A stretch of 64,000 nt of DNA from an uncultured Clostridium sp. (GCA_947244325.1 CAMXJY010000004.1:1-64000), one strand, 5' to 3'. Shown: positions 17,955 through 26,751, counted from the stretch's first letter. The notes: a model not told the origin generated them from the letters alone. A program made the numbers and translations.

Positions 17955-18890
17955 ATGAAAAAGGTAATAGCTTTTAGTTTAAGTTTAGCTCTTATAATGA
18001 TATTATTAGTAACTAATGTATACGCAGCATCATCTTATAAAATAAACTTAAATACAGCAAAAAATGAATTTGAAAAAAATGAGGAATTCGTAGTTAGTGT
18101 TTCAATATCAGATATTCAATCTGAAACAGGATTTATAGCTTTTGGTGCTACTTTAAATTATGACACAGATAGCTTAGAATTTGTAAAAATGAGTGGAAGT
18201 GAAAATTGGTCTAATCCAACTTATAATTCAAATTCTGGAAAATTAGCAACTGATAGAAATAATTTAACTAAAAATGATGAAACTATGTTTAGTATCACTT
18301 TTAAAGTAAAAGAAGGAAGTAAAGCTAATCCTACAATTACTTTAAAAGAAATGGAAGCATCAGGAGGAGAAACAACAGGAGATGTAAAAATAAGTGATGT
18401 AACTAAAACTATTACTGTAAAAGGTGCTACAAATACTCCAGGTGATGGAAATGATGATAATCAAGGTGGCAACAACCAAGGTGGAAATAACCAAGGTGGT
18501 GACAACAATCAAGGCGGAAATAACCAAGGTGGTAATAACAACCAAGGCGGAAATAATCAAGGTGGTAATAACAACCAAGGCGGAAATAACCAAGGCGGTA
18601 ACAACAACCAAGGCGGAAATAATCAAGGTGGTAACAACAATCAAGGCGGAAATAATCAAGGAACAAATAATAACAATACAAATACTAATAAAAATACTAA
18701 CACTAATACTAATAAAAACAACAATAAAAACATTGTTGCAAATACAAGTAATCCAAACAATAAAAAAGATGGATCATTACCAAAAGCAGGAACAACTTCT
18801 GTAGTATTAGGTATAGTAGTTATAGCAATTGTTGTAGCACTTGTATTCTATGCTAAAATTAGAATCTTAGATAAAAATAATAAACATTAA
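17955..18890 (+). CDS. Cell-wall-anchored cohesin-domain protein
   Basis: A 311-residue surface protein. It has a signal peptide (VIAFSLSLALIMILLVTNVYA), one cohesin domain (about residues 27-155, containing GFIAFGATLNYDTDSLEFV and MFSITFKVKEG), a flexible Gly/Asn/Gln repeat spacer, and a sorting signal with the pentapeptide LPKAG, a hydrophobic helix and a short basic tail. LPKAG differs from LPxTG, suggesting a non-class-A sortase. Its cohesin resembles the cohesin-like module of the preceding protein (shared GENWS-type and KEMEASGGE/KELEASNGE segments). Only 31 bases separate the two genes, so they form an operon and probably a minimal dockerin-cohesin surface complex. Confidence 0.9.
   Translation: MKKVIAFSLSLALIMILLVTNVYAASSYKINLNTAKNEFEKNEEFVVSVSISDIQSETGFIAFGATLNYDTDSLEFVKMSGSENWSNPTYNSNSGKLATDRNNLTKNDETMFSITFKVKEGSKANPTITLKEMEASGGETTGDVKISDVTKTITVKGATNTPGDGNDDNQGGNNQGGNNQGGDNNQGGNNQGGNNNQGGNNQGGNNNQGGNNQGGNNNQGGNNQGGNNNQGGNNQGTNNNNTNTNKNTNTNTNKNNNKNIVANTSNPNNKKDGSLPKAGTTSVVLGIVVIAIVVALVFYAKIRILDKNNKH
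18460..18661 (+). repeat. 33-base tandem repeat encoding a Gly/Asn/Gln linker
   Basis: About six units, each an alternating 15- plus 18-base pair (GGTGGAAATAACCAA-type and GGTGGTAATAACAACCAA-type), encode GGNNQGGNNNQ in frame. Units differ mostly at third positions (GGT/GGC, AAT/AAC). It is coding spacer DNA, prone to length change, not a CRISPR array. Confidence 0.9.
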
Positions 18891-18904
18891 TAAATAATTA
18901 TAAT

Positions 18905-18943
18905 AGCTAGAGATTAGCGTGAGCTAGTTTCTAGCTTTTTTTT
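18905..18943 (+). terminator. Terminator of the cohesin operon
   Basis: AGCTAGA (18905-18911) pairs with TCTAGCT (18930-18936), followed by eight T residues. Confidence 0.8.
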
Positions 18944-18959
18944 GTACAATATAATTATA

Positions 18960-19018
18960 GTGAACTATAGATTTTCTTAGAATTTACATTTACTAGAAAA
19001 TCTTAAGTTCGCTTTTTT
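18960..19018 (+). terminator. Second long hairpin with T-run
   Basis: The arm at 18960-18977 (GTGAACTATAGATTTTCT) pairs imperfectly with 18995-19012 (AGAAAATCTTAAGTTCGC), followed by TTTTTT. Tandem terminators here isolate the surface operon from the PHP gene. Confidence 0.65.
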
Positions 19019-19112
19019 ATATTCTATGTATTGATTTAAGTGCTATTTTGTGATATTTTATTATAGCAATAATTTAACTTAATGTATCAGACATAAAAGG
19101 AGATATAATATA

Positions 19113-20009
19113 ATGATAGACCTACATATTCATTCAACATATTCAGATGGTACAGCAAATGTAATAGAAATATTAAAACAAGCACAAACTTTAAAATTAG
19201 ATACTATTTCTATAACAGATCATGAAACCTGTGATGCATATGAAGAATTAAGTAAAATAAATGTAAAAGAATTTTATTCAGGAAAAATTATAGAGGGAAT
19301 AGAATTAAAATCACGATATAAAAATAAAATAATAGACATTTTAGGTTATAATATAGATTGTAATAAAATGAAAACTTACTTACAAGAATGTTATAAAGAA
19401 ACAAGTAGAGAAAAAATTCAAGAAAAACAATTAGAAGAATTTTATAGATATGGTAATGAGTATGGATTAATTTTAAAACCAATTGAAAATTTGGAATGGG
19501 ATAAGAAAAAAGATTGGGGAAGCAGAGTATTTTATAGAGAATTAAAGTCACATGAAGAAAATAGATTAAAAGTACCAGAAGATTTATGGGAATCTTTCAA
19601 AACATTTAAACGAGATTATTATCATATAGAAGGAAAAATGTTTTACAATAATGTTTCTAATTACTATCCTAAATTAGATAAAATTTTAGAAATAATTCAT
19701 AATGCAGGAGGATTAGCCTTTGTAGCGCATATTCATGAATATAGCTGGATGGAAGATAAAATAGAAGAGTTAAATGAAATAATAAATAATTTTAATATAG
19801 ATGGAATTGAGTGTTATTATAGTAATTTTACTGAAAATCAAATAAATGAATTGATAAATTATTGTCATAAAAACAATTTGTTATCAAGTGGTGGTTCAGA
19901 TTATCATGGAGATAATAAACCAGAGATTTCTCTTGGAATTGGTAGAGGAAACTTACAAGTTCCAAGGAATATTATAGATAACTGGACAAAACAATTAAAT
20001 TTTGTTTGA
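19113..20009 (+). CDS. PHP-domain phosphoesterase
   Basis: A 298-residue metal-dependent phosphoesterase of the PHP family. Metal-ligand motifs are visible in order: DLHIHSTYSDG (residues 3-13), SITDHE, AHIHEY and the late SGGSDYHGD. The layout is that of the TrpH/RNase AM and nucleoside-3',5'-bisphosphate phosphatase group. The stop codon is TGA, showing that TGA is not reassigned. AAAAGGAGA precedes the ATG. It starts a run with ygjV-like and uvrB. Confidence 0.87.
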   Translation: MIDLHIHSTYSDGTANVIEILKQAQTLKLDTISITDHETCDAYEELSKINVKEFYSGKIIEGIELKSRYKNKIIDILGYNIDCNKMKTYLQECYKETSREKIQEKQLEEFYRYGNEYGLILKPIENLEWDKKKDWGSRVFYRELKSHEENRLKVPEDLWESFKTFKRDYYHIEGKMFYNNVSNYYPKLDKILEIIHNAGGLAFVAHIHEYSWMEDKIEELNEIINNFNIDGIECYYSNFTENQINELINYCHKNNLLSSGGSDYHGDNKPEISLGIGRGNLQVPRNIIDNWTKQLNFV

Positions 20010-20059
20010 TATATTTAAAAGATTTATAAAATTATTAATGATAGAAAGAGGAAAATAAA

Positions 20060-20575
20060 ATGATATTTATATTAGCACAATTTTGCGGAATAATAGCATT
20101 AGTACTTACAGTAATTGCTGTACAATTTAAAACAAAAGAAAGTATAGTAATGTGTTCTATATTTGCAAATATAGTAGTTGCAATACAATTCTTTTTATTA
20201 AATGCTATTACAGGAGCTGTTATATCAGTAATAAATGCAATAAGATGTATAGTATTTTATTTTTATAAGAAAAAAGATATGAAACCATCTTTGATAGTAT
20301 TAATTTTATTTGAATTAATAGCAATAGTTTGTGGTGCATTTAGTTGGCAAAATATATGGAGTATAATTCCTATAATTGTTACAGTCGTTTATACATATGG
20401 ATTATGGCAAGATAATGTAAATGTAATTAGAATAACTACAGGAATTGCAGGAGCAGGATGGACAGTATATGATATTATAGTAAGAGCTTATGTTGGAGCA
20501 ATACAAGAGAGCTCTCAATTAATTTCAGCAATAATTGCATTAATTCGAGATAAAAAAGGAGCTAAAAATGTTTAA
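20060..20575 (+). CDS. YgjV family inner membrane protein
   Basis: A 171-residue protein with about six short hydrophobic helices, matching the YgjV family ([19 protein letters not shown] block and the IMWSIIPI-like / [17 protein letters not shown] region). Function is unknown in all bacteria. Its 3' end overlaps uvrB by 8 bases, so the two are co-translated. Confidence 0.8.
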   Translation: MIFILAQFCGIIALVLTVIAVQFKTKESIVMCSIFANIVVAIQFFLLNAITGAVISVINAIRCIVFYFYKKKDMKPSLIVLILFELIAIVCGAFSWQNIWSIIPIIVTVVYTYGLWQDNVNVIRITTGIAGAGWTVYDIIVRAYVGAIQESSQLISAIIALIRDKKGAKNV

Positions 20576-22523
20576 AATTCATTCTGAATACAAGCCAACA
20601 GGAGACCAACCACAAGCGATAGATTATTTAGTAAATGGAATAAATGAAGGTAAGAAATTCCAGACGCTTCTAGGAGTTACAGGTTCTGGTAAAACATTCA
20701 CAATGGCAAATATAATTGAAAAAACACAAAAACCAACACTTGTTTTAGCACACAATAAAACTCTAGCAGGACAACTTTACTCTGAATTCAAAGAGTTTTT
20801 TCCAGAAAATAGAGTTGAATACTTTGTGTCATACTACGATTATTATCAACCAGAGGCATATATAGCCTCTTCAGACACATATATTGAAAAAGATGCATCA
20901 ATAAATGATGAAATAGATAAACTTCGTCATTCTGCAACAGCATCACTTTTTGAAACGAGAGATGTAATAGTAGTAGCATCTGTATCATGTATATATGGTT
21001 TAGGAGATCCAATTGATTATGAAAATATGATAGTATCATTACGTCCAGGAATGGAAATTGACAGAAACAAAGTAATGAAAAAGTTAATAAATATGCAATA
21101 TACAAGAAATGAAATGGATTTTAAAAGAGGAACTTTTAGAGCAAAAGGTGATATTTTAGAAATATTTCCTTCAAATCAAGAAGAAACAGCAATAAGAGTT
21201 GAATTTTGGGGAGAAGAAATTGAAAAGATATCTGAAATAAATCCTTTAACAGGAAAAGCAAATGCTACAAGAGAACATGTTATGGTATATCCAAATTCTC
21301 ACTATGTAACAAGTAAAGATAAGCTTGAAAGAGCTTTAGAAACAATAGAAAAAGAAATGGAAGAAAGAGTAGAATACTTTAAAGAAAATAAAAAATTAAT
21401 AGAAGCACAACGTATTGAAGAAAGAACTAATTTTGATATAGAAATGTTAAAAGAAACAGGATTTTGTCAAGGAATAGAAAACTATTCAAGACATATCAGT
21501 GGTAGAGAAGCAGGTAGCCCTCCATATACATTATTTGATTATTTTCCTGATGATTTTCTATTATTAATAGATGAATCACATGCAACAATTCCTCAAGTAA
21601 GAGCAATGTATAATGGGGATAGAGCAAGAAAAGAATCTTTAGTTAATTATGGATTTAGACTTCCATCAGCATTTGATAATAGACCATTAAAATTTGAAGA
21701 ATTTGAAGAAAGAGTAAATCAATGTGTGTTTGTAAGTGCAACACCAGCAGATTATGAAAAAGAGCATAGTAAGGAAAATGTTGTAGAACAAATTATTCGT
21801 CCAACAGGACTTTTAGATCCAAAAATTGAAGTAAAACCTACAGAAAATCAAATTGATGATTTAATGGATCAAATAGATATACAAGTAAAGAAGGGTGATA
21901 GAGTTTTAGTAACAACACTTACTAAAAAAATGGCAGAAGATTTAACTGCATATTTAAGAAATGCAGGAATAAAAGTTCGTTATATGCATTCTGAAATAAA
22001 AGCTTTAGAAAGAATGGAAATAATAAGAGATTTACGTATAGGTGAATTTGATGTATTAGTTGGAATAAACCTTTTAAGAGAAGGTTTAGATATACCAGAA
22101 GTTTCTTTAGTTGCAATTTTAGATGCAGATAAAGAGGGATTTTTACGTTCTGAACGTTCATTAATACAAACTATTGGTCGTGCTGCTAGAAATACAGAAG
22201 GACGAGTAATTATGTATGCAGATGAACTTACAGAATCAATGGAAAAAGCTATAACTGAAACAAACAGAAGAAGGGCTATTCAAGAAAAATATAATGAAGA
22301 TCATGGAATAACACCACAAACAATTAAAAAGTCAGTTAGGGATGTTATAAAAGCAACTATAGTTGAAGATATTCAAAGTAAATATGATATTGGTAAAGAT
22401 GAGAGTATTGAAGATATTATATCTAAGCTTACAGATGAAATGCTTAAATATGCTAAAAATATGGAATTTGAGAAAGCTGCGGAATTGCGTGACAAAATAA
22501 AAGAATTAGAAAACATGATTTAA
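20568..22523 (+). CDS. uvrB: Excinuclease ABC subunit B
   Basis: A 651-residue UvrB, the DNA-damage verification helicase of nucleotide excision repair. Walker A is [10 protein letters not shown], followed by the damage-probing hairpin region [20 protein letters not shown]. Helicase motifs [10 protein letters not shown] and QTIGRAARN are present, as is the C-terminal UVR motif ([17 protein letters not shown]) that contacts UvrC. Length is normal. It overlaps the ygjV-like gene. Its partner uvrA lies 4.2 kb downstream, beyond an inserted block. Confidence 0.98.
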   Translation: MFKIHSEYKPTGDQPQAIDYLVNGINEGKKFQTLLGVTGSGKTFTMANIIEKTQKPTLVLAHNKTLAGQLYSEFKEFFPENRVEYFVSYYDYYQPEAYIASSDTYIEKDASINDEIDKLRHSATASLFETRDVIVVASVSCIYGLGDPIDYENMIVSLRPGMEIDRNKVMKKLINMQYTRNEMDFKRGTFRAKGDILEIFPSNQEETAIRVEFWGEEIEKISEINPLTGKANATREHVMVYPNSHYVTSKDKLERALETIEKEMEERVEYFKENKKLIEAQRIEERTNFDIEMLKETGFCQGIENYSRHISGREAGSPPYTLFDYFPDDFLLLIDESHATIPQVRAMYNGDRARKESLVNYGFRLPSAFDNRPLKFEEFEERVNQCVFVSATPADYEKEHSKENVVEQIIRPTGLLDPKIEVKPTENQIDDLMDQIDIQVKKGDRVLVTTLTKKMAEDLTAYLRNAGIKVRYMHSEIKALERMEIIRDLRIGEFDVLVGINLLREGLDIPEVSLVAILDADKEGFLRSERSLIQTIGRAARNTEGRVIMYADELTESMEKAITETNRRRAIQEKYNEDHGITPQTIKKSVRDVIKATIVEDIQSKYDIGKDESIEDIISKLTDEMLKYAKNMEFEKAAELRDKIKELENMI

Positions 22524-22583
22524 TTTATAAGAATGTTTTCAATATAAAAATTAGAAATTTTATTGGATAAATATTATAAATTT

Positions 22584-22631
22584 AAAATCAAGCAAAAGTG
22601 CTAATATTTAGGTGCTTTGCTTGATTTTTTT
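22584..22631 (+). terminator. Terminator after uvrB
   Basis: AAATCAAGCAAA (22586-22597 area) pairs with TTTGCTTGATTT (22616-22627 area), followed by T residues. Its descending arm contains the TTGATT used as the -35 of the next promoter. Confidence 0.85.
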
Positions 22632-22678
22632 ACTAGAATGTGGTAAAATAGTAAAGTAGTTTACATTTTACGTAAACT
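22621..22678 (+). promoter_or_regulatory. Promoter and operator of the HipA-like module
   Basis: TTGATT (22621-22626), 17-base spacer, TAAAAT (22644-22649). Directly downstream of the -10 lies the perfect inverted repeat AGTTTAC N7 GTAAACT (22658-22678), placed over the expected start of transcription, as for a repressor operator. No DNA-binding protein is recognisable in the module itself, so the repressor is unknown. Confidence 0.7.
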
Positions 22679-22693
22679 GTTTAGGAGAATAAT

Positions 22694-22831
22694 ATGTCTG
22701 AAAGAGTAAAAAGTTTAAAAGAAGTAAGTGAAGAAATTGGAGAAGAAATTGGTAAGTTTAAGCAATTTAATGCTGCTAATGGTTTCTTTAAAATGAGCCT
22801 AAGAGGAGAAAAAGATATCAAATTATATTAA
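22694..22831 (+). CDS. 45-residue ORF at the start of the HipA-like module
   Basis: A small ORF with a good ribosome site (TTAGGAGAATAAT then ATG) directly behind the operator. The product begins MSERVKSLKEVSEEIGEEIG and looks helical and charged; it has no clear helix-turn-helix. Its TAA stop (22829-22831) is in the same reading frame as the following kinase ORF, which resumes seven codons later at a TTG. It is therefore either a separate small protein or the N-terminal part of kinase 1 cut off by a nonsense codon. Confidence 0.55.
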   Translation: MSERVKSLKEVSEEIGEEIGKFKQFNAANGFFKMSLRGEKDIKLY

Positions 22832-22849
22832 TCTAAAATTAGGTCGAAT

Positions 22850-23812
22850 TTGTCATTTAAAGGAACAAAACAACCTATTTCTTTCGGATATTTTAAATCA
22901 AAAGCGGGATATAATGGTAAATATAAAAATAAAAAAGAATATGCAAACCACTATGGAGAATATATAGCTTATATAATATTAAAACAACTTGGCAAAAAAG
23001 CTTGTAAAGTTGATATAGGAGAACTTGAAATAAGAAATCCATATAGTTCTAAACCTATACAAGTAGAAGGAATATTAAGTCATTTTCAGTTGAGTCAAGA
23101 AGAAATATTTCAACCAATAAATGTAATTATAGAGCATTATAAAGATACACACCCAAAAAAATATCGTGAAATGACTCCAAGGGGAAAAACAGATAAAGCT
23201 GAAAATTATACAAATGTTGAAATAATTTTAAGTGCAATTGAAGAAGCTTTTAGAAAAAATGGACAAGAATATAAAATTCCTGATGCAAGAAAGAAATTTT
23301 TTGATATGTGTATTTTTGATATAAAATTTGCTAATAGAGATAGACACGATGAAAATTTTGGTTTAAGAATTAATCAAATAACAGATGAAATGGAATTTTA
23401 TCATTTATTTGATAATGAACAAATATTAGGCTTTCAAGAAAATAAACCTGATATTGTAAAATATTTAGATGAATCAGATTATAGTCAATATGAAAAATTT
23501 AAAATTAGAGAATTAACTTCTTGTATAGGAGTACCAAATAGTGTACAAAAAATAGATTCACAAGAATTTCTTATGTATCTATTAGAAAACTACCCAAAAG
23601 AAATAGCAGATTCTTTAAAAGATATCAGTAGATATAAATTAAAAGATTTGGAAGAACTTTTGAGTTTGTTTCCAAATTTATCAATAGAACATAAAGAATT
23701 TGCAAAGAAGATATTTGTTGATAGGGAACAAGAAATAGCTAGAACAGTAAAGACATTTACAGAAAATAAAGTTTCAAAAGTATCAGAAAATCCAGATGAA
23801 GGAGTTAGATAG
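22850..23812 (+). CDS. HipA-like kinase 1
   Basis: A 320-residue protein from TTG with the HipA-C kinase fold. The catalytic loop reads FANRDRHDENFG (Asp and Asn expected for phosphotransfer and Mg binding) and the second metal motif LFDNEQILGF plays the DFG-like role. The ATP-side segment FGYFKSKAG then ANHYGEYIAYII matches kinase 2 (LFKPKRF then ANHYGEFLGYIL). The only ribosome site is a weak AGG. The reading frame is open back to the TAA ending the 45-residue ORF, so the true start is uncertain and the gene may be interrupted. It is followed with a 2-base gap by the small middle gene. Confidence 0.8.
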   Translation: MSFKGTKQPISFGYFKSKAGYNGKYKNKKEYANHYGEYIAYIILKQLGKKACKVDIGELEIRNPYSSKPIQVEGILSHFQLSQEEIFQPINVIIEHYKDTHPKKYREMTPRGKTDKAENYTNVEIILSAIEEAFRKNGQEYKIPDARKKFFDMCIFDIKFANRDRHDENFGLRINQITDEMEFYHLFDNEQILGFQENKPDIVKYLDESDYSQYEKFKIRELTSCIGVPNSVQKIDSQEFLMYLLENYPKEIADSLKDISRYKLKDLEELLSLFPNLSIEHKEFAKKIFVDREQEIARTVKTFTENKVSKVSENPDEGVR

Positions 23813-23814
23813 TT

Positions 23815-24180
23815 ATGGAATATTTATATTTAAAATGGGTAGATTACAAAACTAATAAAAAGTATTTAATAGGAGCACTATTTAAAGAAAATGGAAAATA
23901 CTATTTTAAGCTAAGCAAATCTCATGTAGAAAAGGCATTAGAAGAAAAAATAATTTCTAAAGCAATTCTTCCATTTTCAGATTATGATAAAATATATGAG
24001 AGTGATGAAATTTTTGCAATTTTCAAAATAAGACTACCTAAAATTGAACATTATACTGATGAAGAATTAGAAGATTTGCTTAAAGATTTAAACATGGAGA
24101 AGTATGACGAATTTGAATATTTAAGGAAAACTAAAGGAATATTGATGACAGATAAATTTATAGTAGAAGAGGAGAAATAA
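23815..24180 (+). CDS. Small HipS-like protein (HipA N-subdomain type)
   Basis: A 121-residue protein between the two kinases, 2 bases after kinase 1 and 1 base before kinase 2. The pattern YLIGALFKENGKYYFKLS followed by a hydrophobic helix and KAILPFSDYDKIYES resembles the N-terminal subdomain 1 of HipA (vGxLxxxxGxxxFxY ... LPxxxxxY), which in HipBST systems is a separate protein, HipS. The match is by pattern only. The C-terminal part is acidic (EELEDLLKDLN). It is probably the regulator or antitoxin partner of one or both kinases. Confidence 0.6.
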   Translation: MEYLYLKWVDYKTNKKYLIGALFKENGKYYFKLSKSHVEKALEEKIISKAILPFSDYDKIYESDEIFAIFKIRLPKIEHYTDEELEDLLKDLNMEKYDEFEYLRKTKGILMTDKFIVEEEK

Positions 24181-24181
24181 A

Positions 24182-25252
24182 ATGTTTAGTTTTATGAATA
24201 TTGATAGTTATATACCAGAATCTTTTGAAAGAATTGGTATGTTAAAGGGGAAAAGATGGTATCATGATTTATCTAAGGATAAACAAGGATTATTTAAACC
24301 CAAAAGATTTGAATATGGCGATAGAAAAGTCTTTTGTGCAAATCATTATGGAGAGTTTTTAGGATATATTTTAGCTTTAGAATCAGATGTTCCATCTTGT
24401 GAAGCAAGTCTTGCTCATTTATCTAAATATTATCCTCATATTCACAAAGAAAGAAATGGAGGAACACCTGTTGAAAAAGATGGTTGCATTATTTATAAAC
24501 TTTTAGAAGATGGTGAAAGCTTAGACCATGGTAAAAGTGTAGTAGAATCTTTTAAAATGGAAAACCATGATAAATATCAAGAATTAACAAAAAATGAAAC
24601 AAGAAAAACTTATGAAAGTGATAATATTGAAGTTGTTTTAGCAGCAATAGAAGCAAGAATAAGAAGATTTTATAGGCAAATGGATGAAGCTTCTTTACCA
24701 ACAGAATATGTTGAAGAGAAAATAAAAGATAGTAAATTTAATGCAATTAGAATGATGGTTTATGATTGTTTATATGGAAATAATGATAGACATGATGAAA
24801 ACTGGGCAATGAGGGTTGGAAAAGATAATATAGGAATGTATCCTTTATATGATAATGAGCGAATTTTAGGACTTTATGAAAATCAATATGTTATTGAAAA
24901 AGCTATACAGGATATGAGTATTGAAGAAGAGTCAGAAAAAAGATTGTTTTCAAGAATGAGAGTTCCAGAAGAAAAAAATCAATTTTCAAACTATAAAGAT
25001 GTATTAAAATATTTAATGGAACAATATCCAGAAGAAACAATATTATCTTTACAAAAACCATTATCTGTAAATACACCAAAAAGAGTACATACATATTTAT
25101 CAAATTGTGAAGGATTACCACAATGTTATATTGATTTTGGAACAACTATGTATAAATCAAGATATAATTTTGCTAAAGAACTTTATCAAAATAAAACTTT
25201 TGATGGAGTTGTACATAAAAAAAGCTCTGAATTTGCAGAAGATGGAAGATAA
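24182..25252 (+). CDS. HipA-like kinase 2
   Basis: A 356-residue HipA-C-type kinase. The segment QGLFKPKRFEYG carries the candidate ATP-binding lysine, followed by FCANHYGEFLGYILALE. The catalytic loop is GNNDRHDENWAMRV and the metal motif LYDNERILGLYEN. It lacks the HipA N-terminal subdomain 1, which may be supplied by the preceding small protein. It is a paralogue of kinase 1 in the same operon. GAGGAGAAATAAA precedes the ATG. Neutral identification as a Ser/Thr kinase is secure; toxin activity is inferred from the family. Confidence 0.85.
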   Translation: MFSFMNIDSYIPESFERIGMLKGKRWYHDLSKDKQGLFKPKRFEYGDRKVFCANHYGEFLGYILALESDVPSCEASLAHLSKYYPHIHKERNGGTPVEKDGCIIYKLLEDGESLDHGKSVVESFKMENHDKYQELTKNETRKTYESDNIEVVLAAIEARIRRFYRQMDEASLPTEYVEEKIKDSKFNAIRMMVYDCLYGNNDRHDENWAMRVGKDNIGMYPLYDNERILGLYENQYVIEKAIQDMSIEEESEKRLFSRMRVPEEKNQFSNYKDVLKYLMEQYPEETILSLQKPLSVNTPKRVHTYLSNCEGLPQCYIDFGTTMYKSRYNFAKELYQNKTFDGVVHKKSSEFAEDGR

Positions 25253-25265
25253 AATATTATAATGT

Positions 25266-25304
25266 AAAAGTGGCTGGTAAAGGACACCAACCACTTTTAT
25301 TTTT
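25266..25304. terminator. Bidirectional terminator between kinase 2 and purC
   Basis: AAAAGTGGCTGGT (25266-25278) pairs with CCAACCACTTTT (25287-25298) with one wobble. T-rich sequence follows on the + strand and A-rich sequence precedes it, so it can serve both converging genes. Confidence 0.8.
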
Positions 25305-25336
25305 GGATTCACTAATAATTCCTCCTGATTGTTTTT

Positions 25337-26353
25337 TTATACCGCCATGATCATCTGTTTCTCAGCCTTGCTCCACTTCCAAGCGATATCTGAACTCAAT
25401 TTTATAACACTCTCATCGAAAAGTCTCTGATAAATATCAGCATAGATTTCTGATACTGTATTGAGTACAGATTCATGTATGAACGGAGGTGCTGATTCGC
25501 CATCCCATTTGAGTTCCTGATATACATGCCTGCGCAAAAATTGCTTATCCATGCTAGGCTGTGGCATTCCGATTGCATAAGCAGATTCATCCCAATATCT
25601 ACTGCTGTCAGGTGTGAAGCATTCGTCTATTAGCACGATGTGCCAGCCAGAATTTTCTTTGCAAATGCCAAACTCAAGCTTTGTATCTGCTAAAATGATA
25701 CCTTTTTTTATGGCATATTCATGTGCTGCACGATAAGCTTTGAGGGAAATTTGTTTCACATCATTTGCAATAGTGTAAGCAATTTCAGTGACCTTGCATC
25801 CGTTCTGAAGCTCAAAATGCTTAGTGATAAATGCTTCTATGATTTTAACACTTGTGTCAAAATCAATGTTTTCATCATGCTCTCCTGCACCTGCCTTAGT
25901 AGAAGGCGTGTAGATTGGTGAGGGAAGAATCTGTGATTCCTTTAATCCCTCAGGAAGTTTATTACCGTATAACATACCTGTTGTTTTATATGGGTCCCAG
26001 CTTTTAGATTCTGGAACATAATACCCACGAACAATACATTCAAGCGGGAGCGGTATGCATTTCTTGGCTGCCACTACACAGCCTGCCCATTCGGGATTAA
26101 CGCCATAGGAAAGAAGTGTTTCAGCATCATATGATACAATGTGATTCCGAACAATTTCTTCTTTCTCAAGAAAATCCATCCATTTCAGGCTCATCTCATT
26201 CAAGATAAGACCTTTATAGAGAATTTCTCCGGGAAATACCCGATCTCCTACGGAGTAGCGGTTTGTTCTGTGAAAAAACATCAAATCCGGATGGTCAGGA
26301 TTCTGATAGATATCACATACCTTACCTCTGTTTACAATTTGCATTTTAATCAC
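25337..26353 (-). CDS. purC: SAICAR synthetase
   Basis: A 338-residue phosphoribosylaminoimidazole-succinocarboxamide synthase, joining CAIR and aspartate in purine synthesis. Family signatures include FFHRTNRYSVGDR near the N-terminus, LPLECIVRGYYV, and DTKLEFGI late in the fold. It is longer than the compact ~235-residue bacterial PurC and belongs to the long form. GAGAGGTGATTAAA precedes its ATG. It stands alone on the minus strand, is much more GC-rich than its flanks (27 of 60 bases G+C at 25861-25920 against about a quarter around it), and has no other purine gene nearby. This indicates recent horizontal acquisition. Confidence 0.93.
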   Translation of the reverse strand: MIKMQIVNRGKVCDIYQNPDHPDLMFFHRTNRYSVGDRVFPGEILYKGLILNEMSLKWMDFLEKEEIVRNHIVSYDAETLLSYGVNPEWAGCVVAAKKCIPLPLECIVRGYYVPESKSWDPYKTTGMLYGNKLPEGLKESQILPSPIYTPSTKAGAGEHDENIDFDTSVKIIEAFITKHFELQNGCKVTEIAYTIANDVKQISLKAYRAAHEYAIKKGIILADTKLEFGICKENSGWHIVLIDECFTPDSSRYWDESAYAIGMPQPSMDKQFLRRHVYQELKWDGESAPPFIHESVLNTVSEIYADIYQRLFDESVIKLSSDIAWKWSKAEKQMIMAV

Positions 26354-26751
26354 CTCTCTTGAAAATCCCTATTATCAGTTTATCCAAAACCTTTTAACAT
26401 TCATTAATTAATGCTTTGCCAAAATGCTATAAAGCTTTGAACATGAAAATTATAGCACGTTTTTGGCAAAAAGTAAAGTGAAGTAGCTAGAAACACCAGT
26501 TTTTGTTCTTTTTATTTAATAAAAAGAAGTACATAAAAAAGTTAATCAAAAAAATAAAAAAATTATATATACAAACTTTTGTTTTTGTGTTATAATAAAA
26601 AAGCGTTATATGATACAGAACAGTAATGAATGCTATTTAATATATATAAACTAATTAAACATATTTTAGATATTAAAATTAGTTTTATATTGGAACAAAA
26701 GTTGACATTATAAATAAAAATATAAAAGCAATAGATTAATGAGGGGTAGAA
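26354..26751. other. Intergenic region between divergent purC and uvrA
   Basis: About 400 bases. It holds the purC promoter palindrome, a candidate uvrA promoter (TATACA 26568-26573, 17-base spacer, TATAAT 26591-26596) and, at 26693-26715, a diverged copy of the dispersed GAACAAAAGT-GACATTAT repeat found at 50.7 and 53.7 kb. No ORF is credible here. Confidence 0.55.
26415..26477 (-). promoter_or_regulatory. purC promoter inside an inverted repeat
   Basis: On the minus strand, TTTACT (26472-26477) is followed by a 17-base spacer and TATAAT (26449-26454). The -10 lies in an arm of a long inverted repeat: TTTGCCAAAATGCTATA (26415-26431) against TATAGCA-CGT-TTTTGGCAAA (26451-26470). The palindrome could be a repressor operator or part of a mobile cassette end. 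Confidence 0.6.

Noticed and set aside
18460..18661. CRISPR-like regular repeat spacing
   Set aside because: The repeats are contiguous, in frame and encode a Gly/Asn/Gln linker in a surface protein; there are no spacers.
18424..18804. Alternative-frame ORFs across the cohesin spacer
   Set aside because: They arise from the repetitive coding DNA in other frames and have no ribosome sites or sensible composition.
26693..26704. LexA-like box GAACAAAAGTTG upstream of uvrA
   Set aside because: It resembles the Firmicutes SOS box, but the surrounding bases match the dispersed GAACAAAAGTGGACATTAT repeat found at other, non-SOS loci, so the repeat explains it better.
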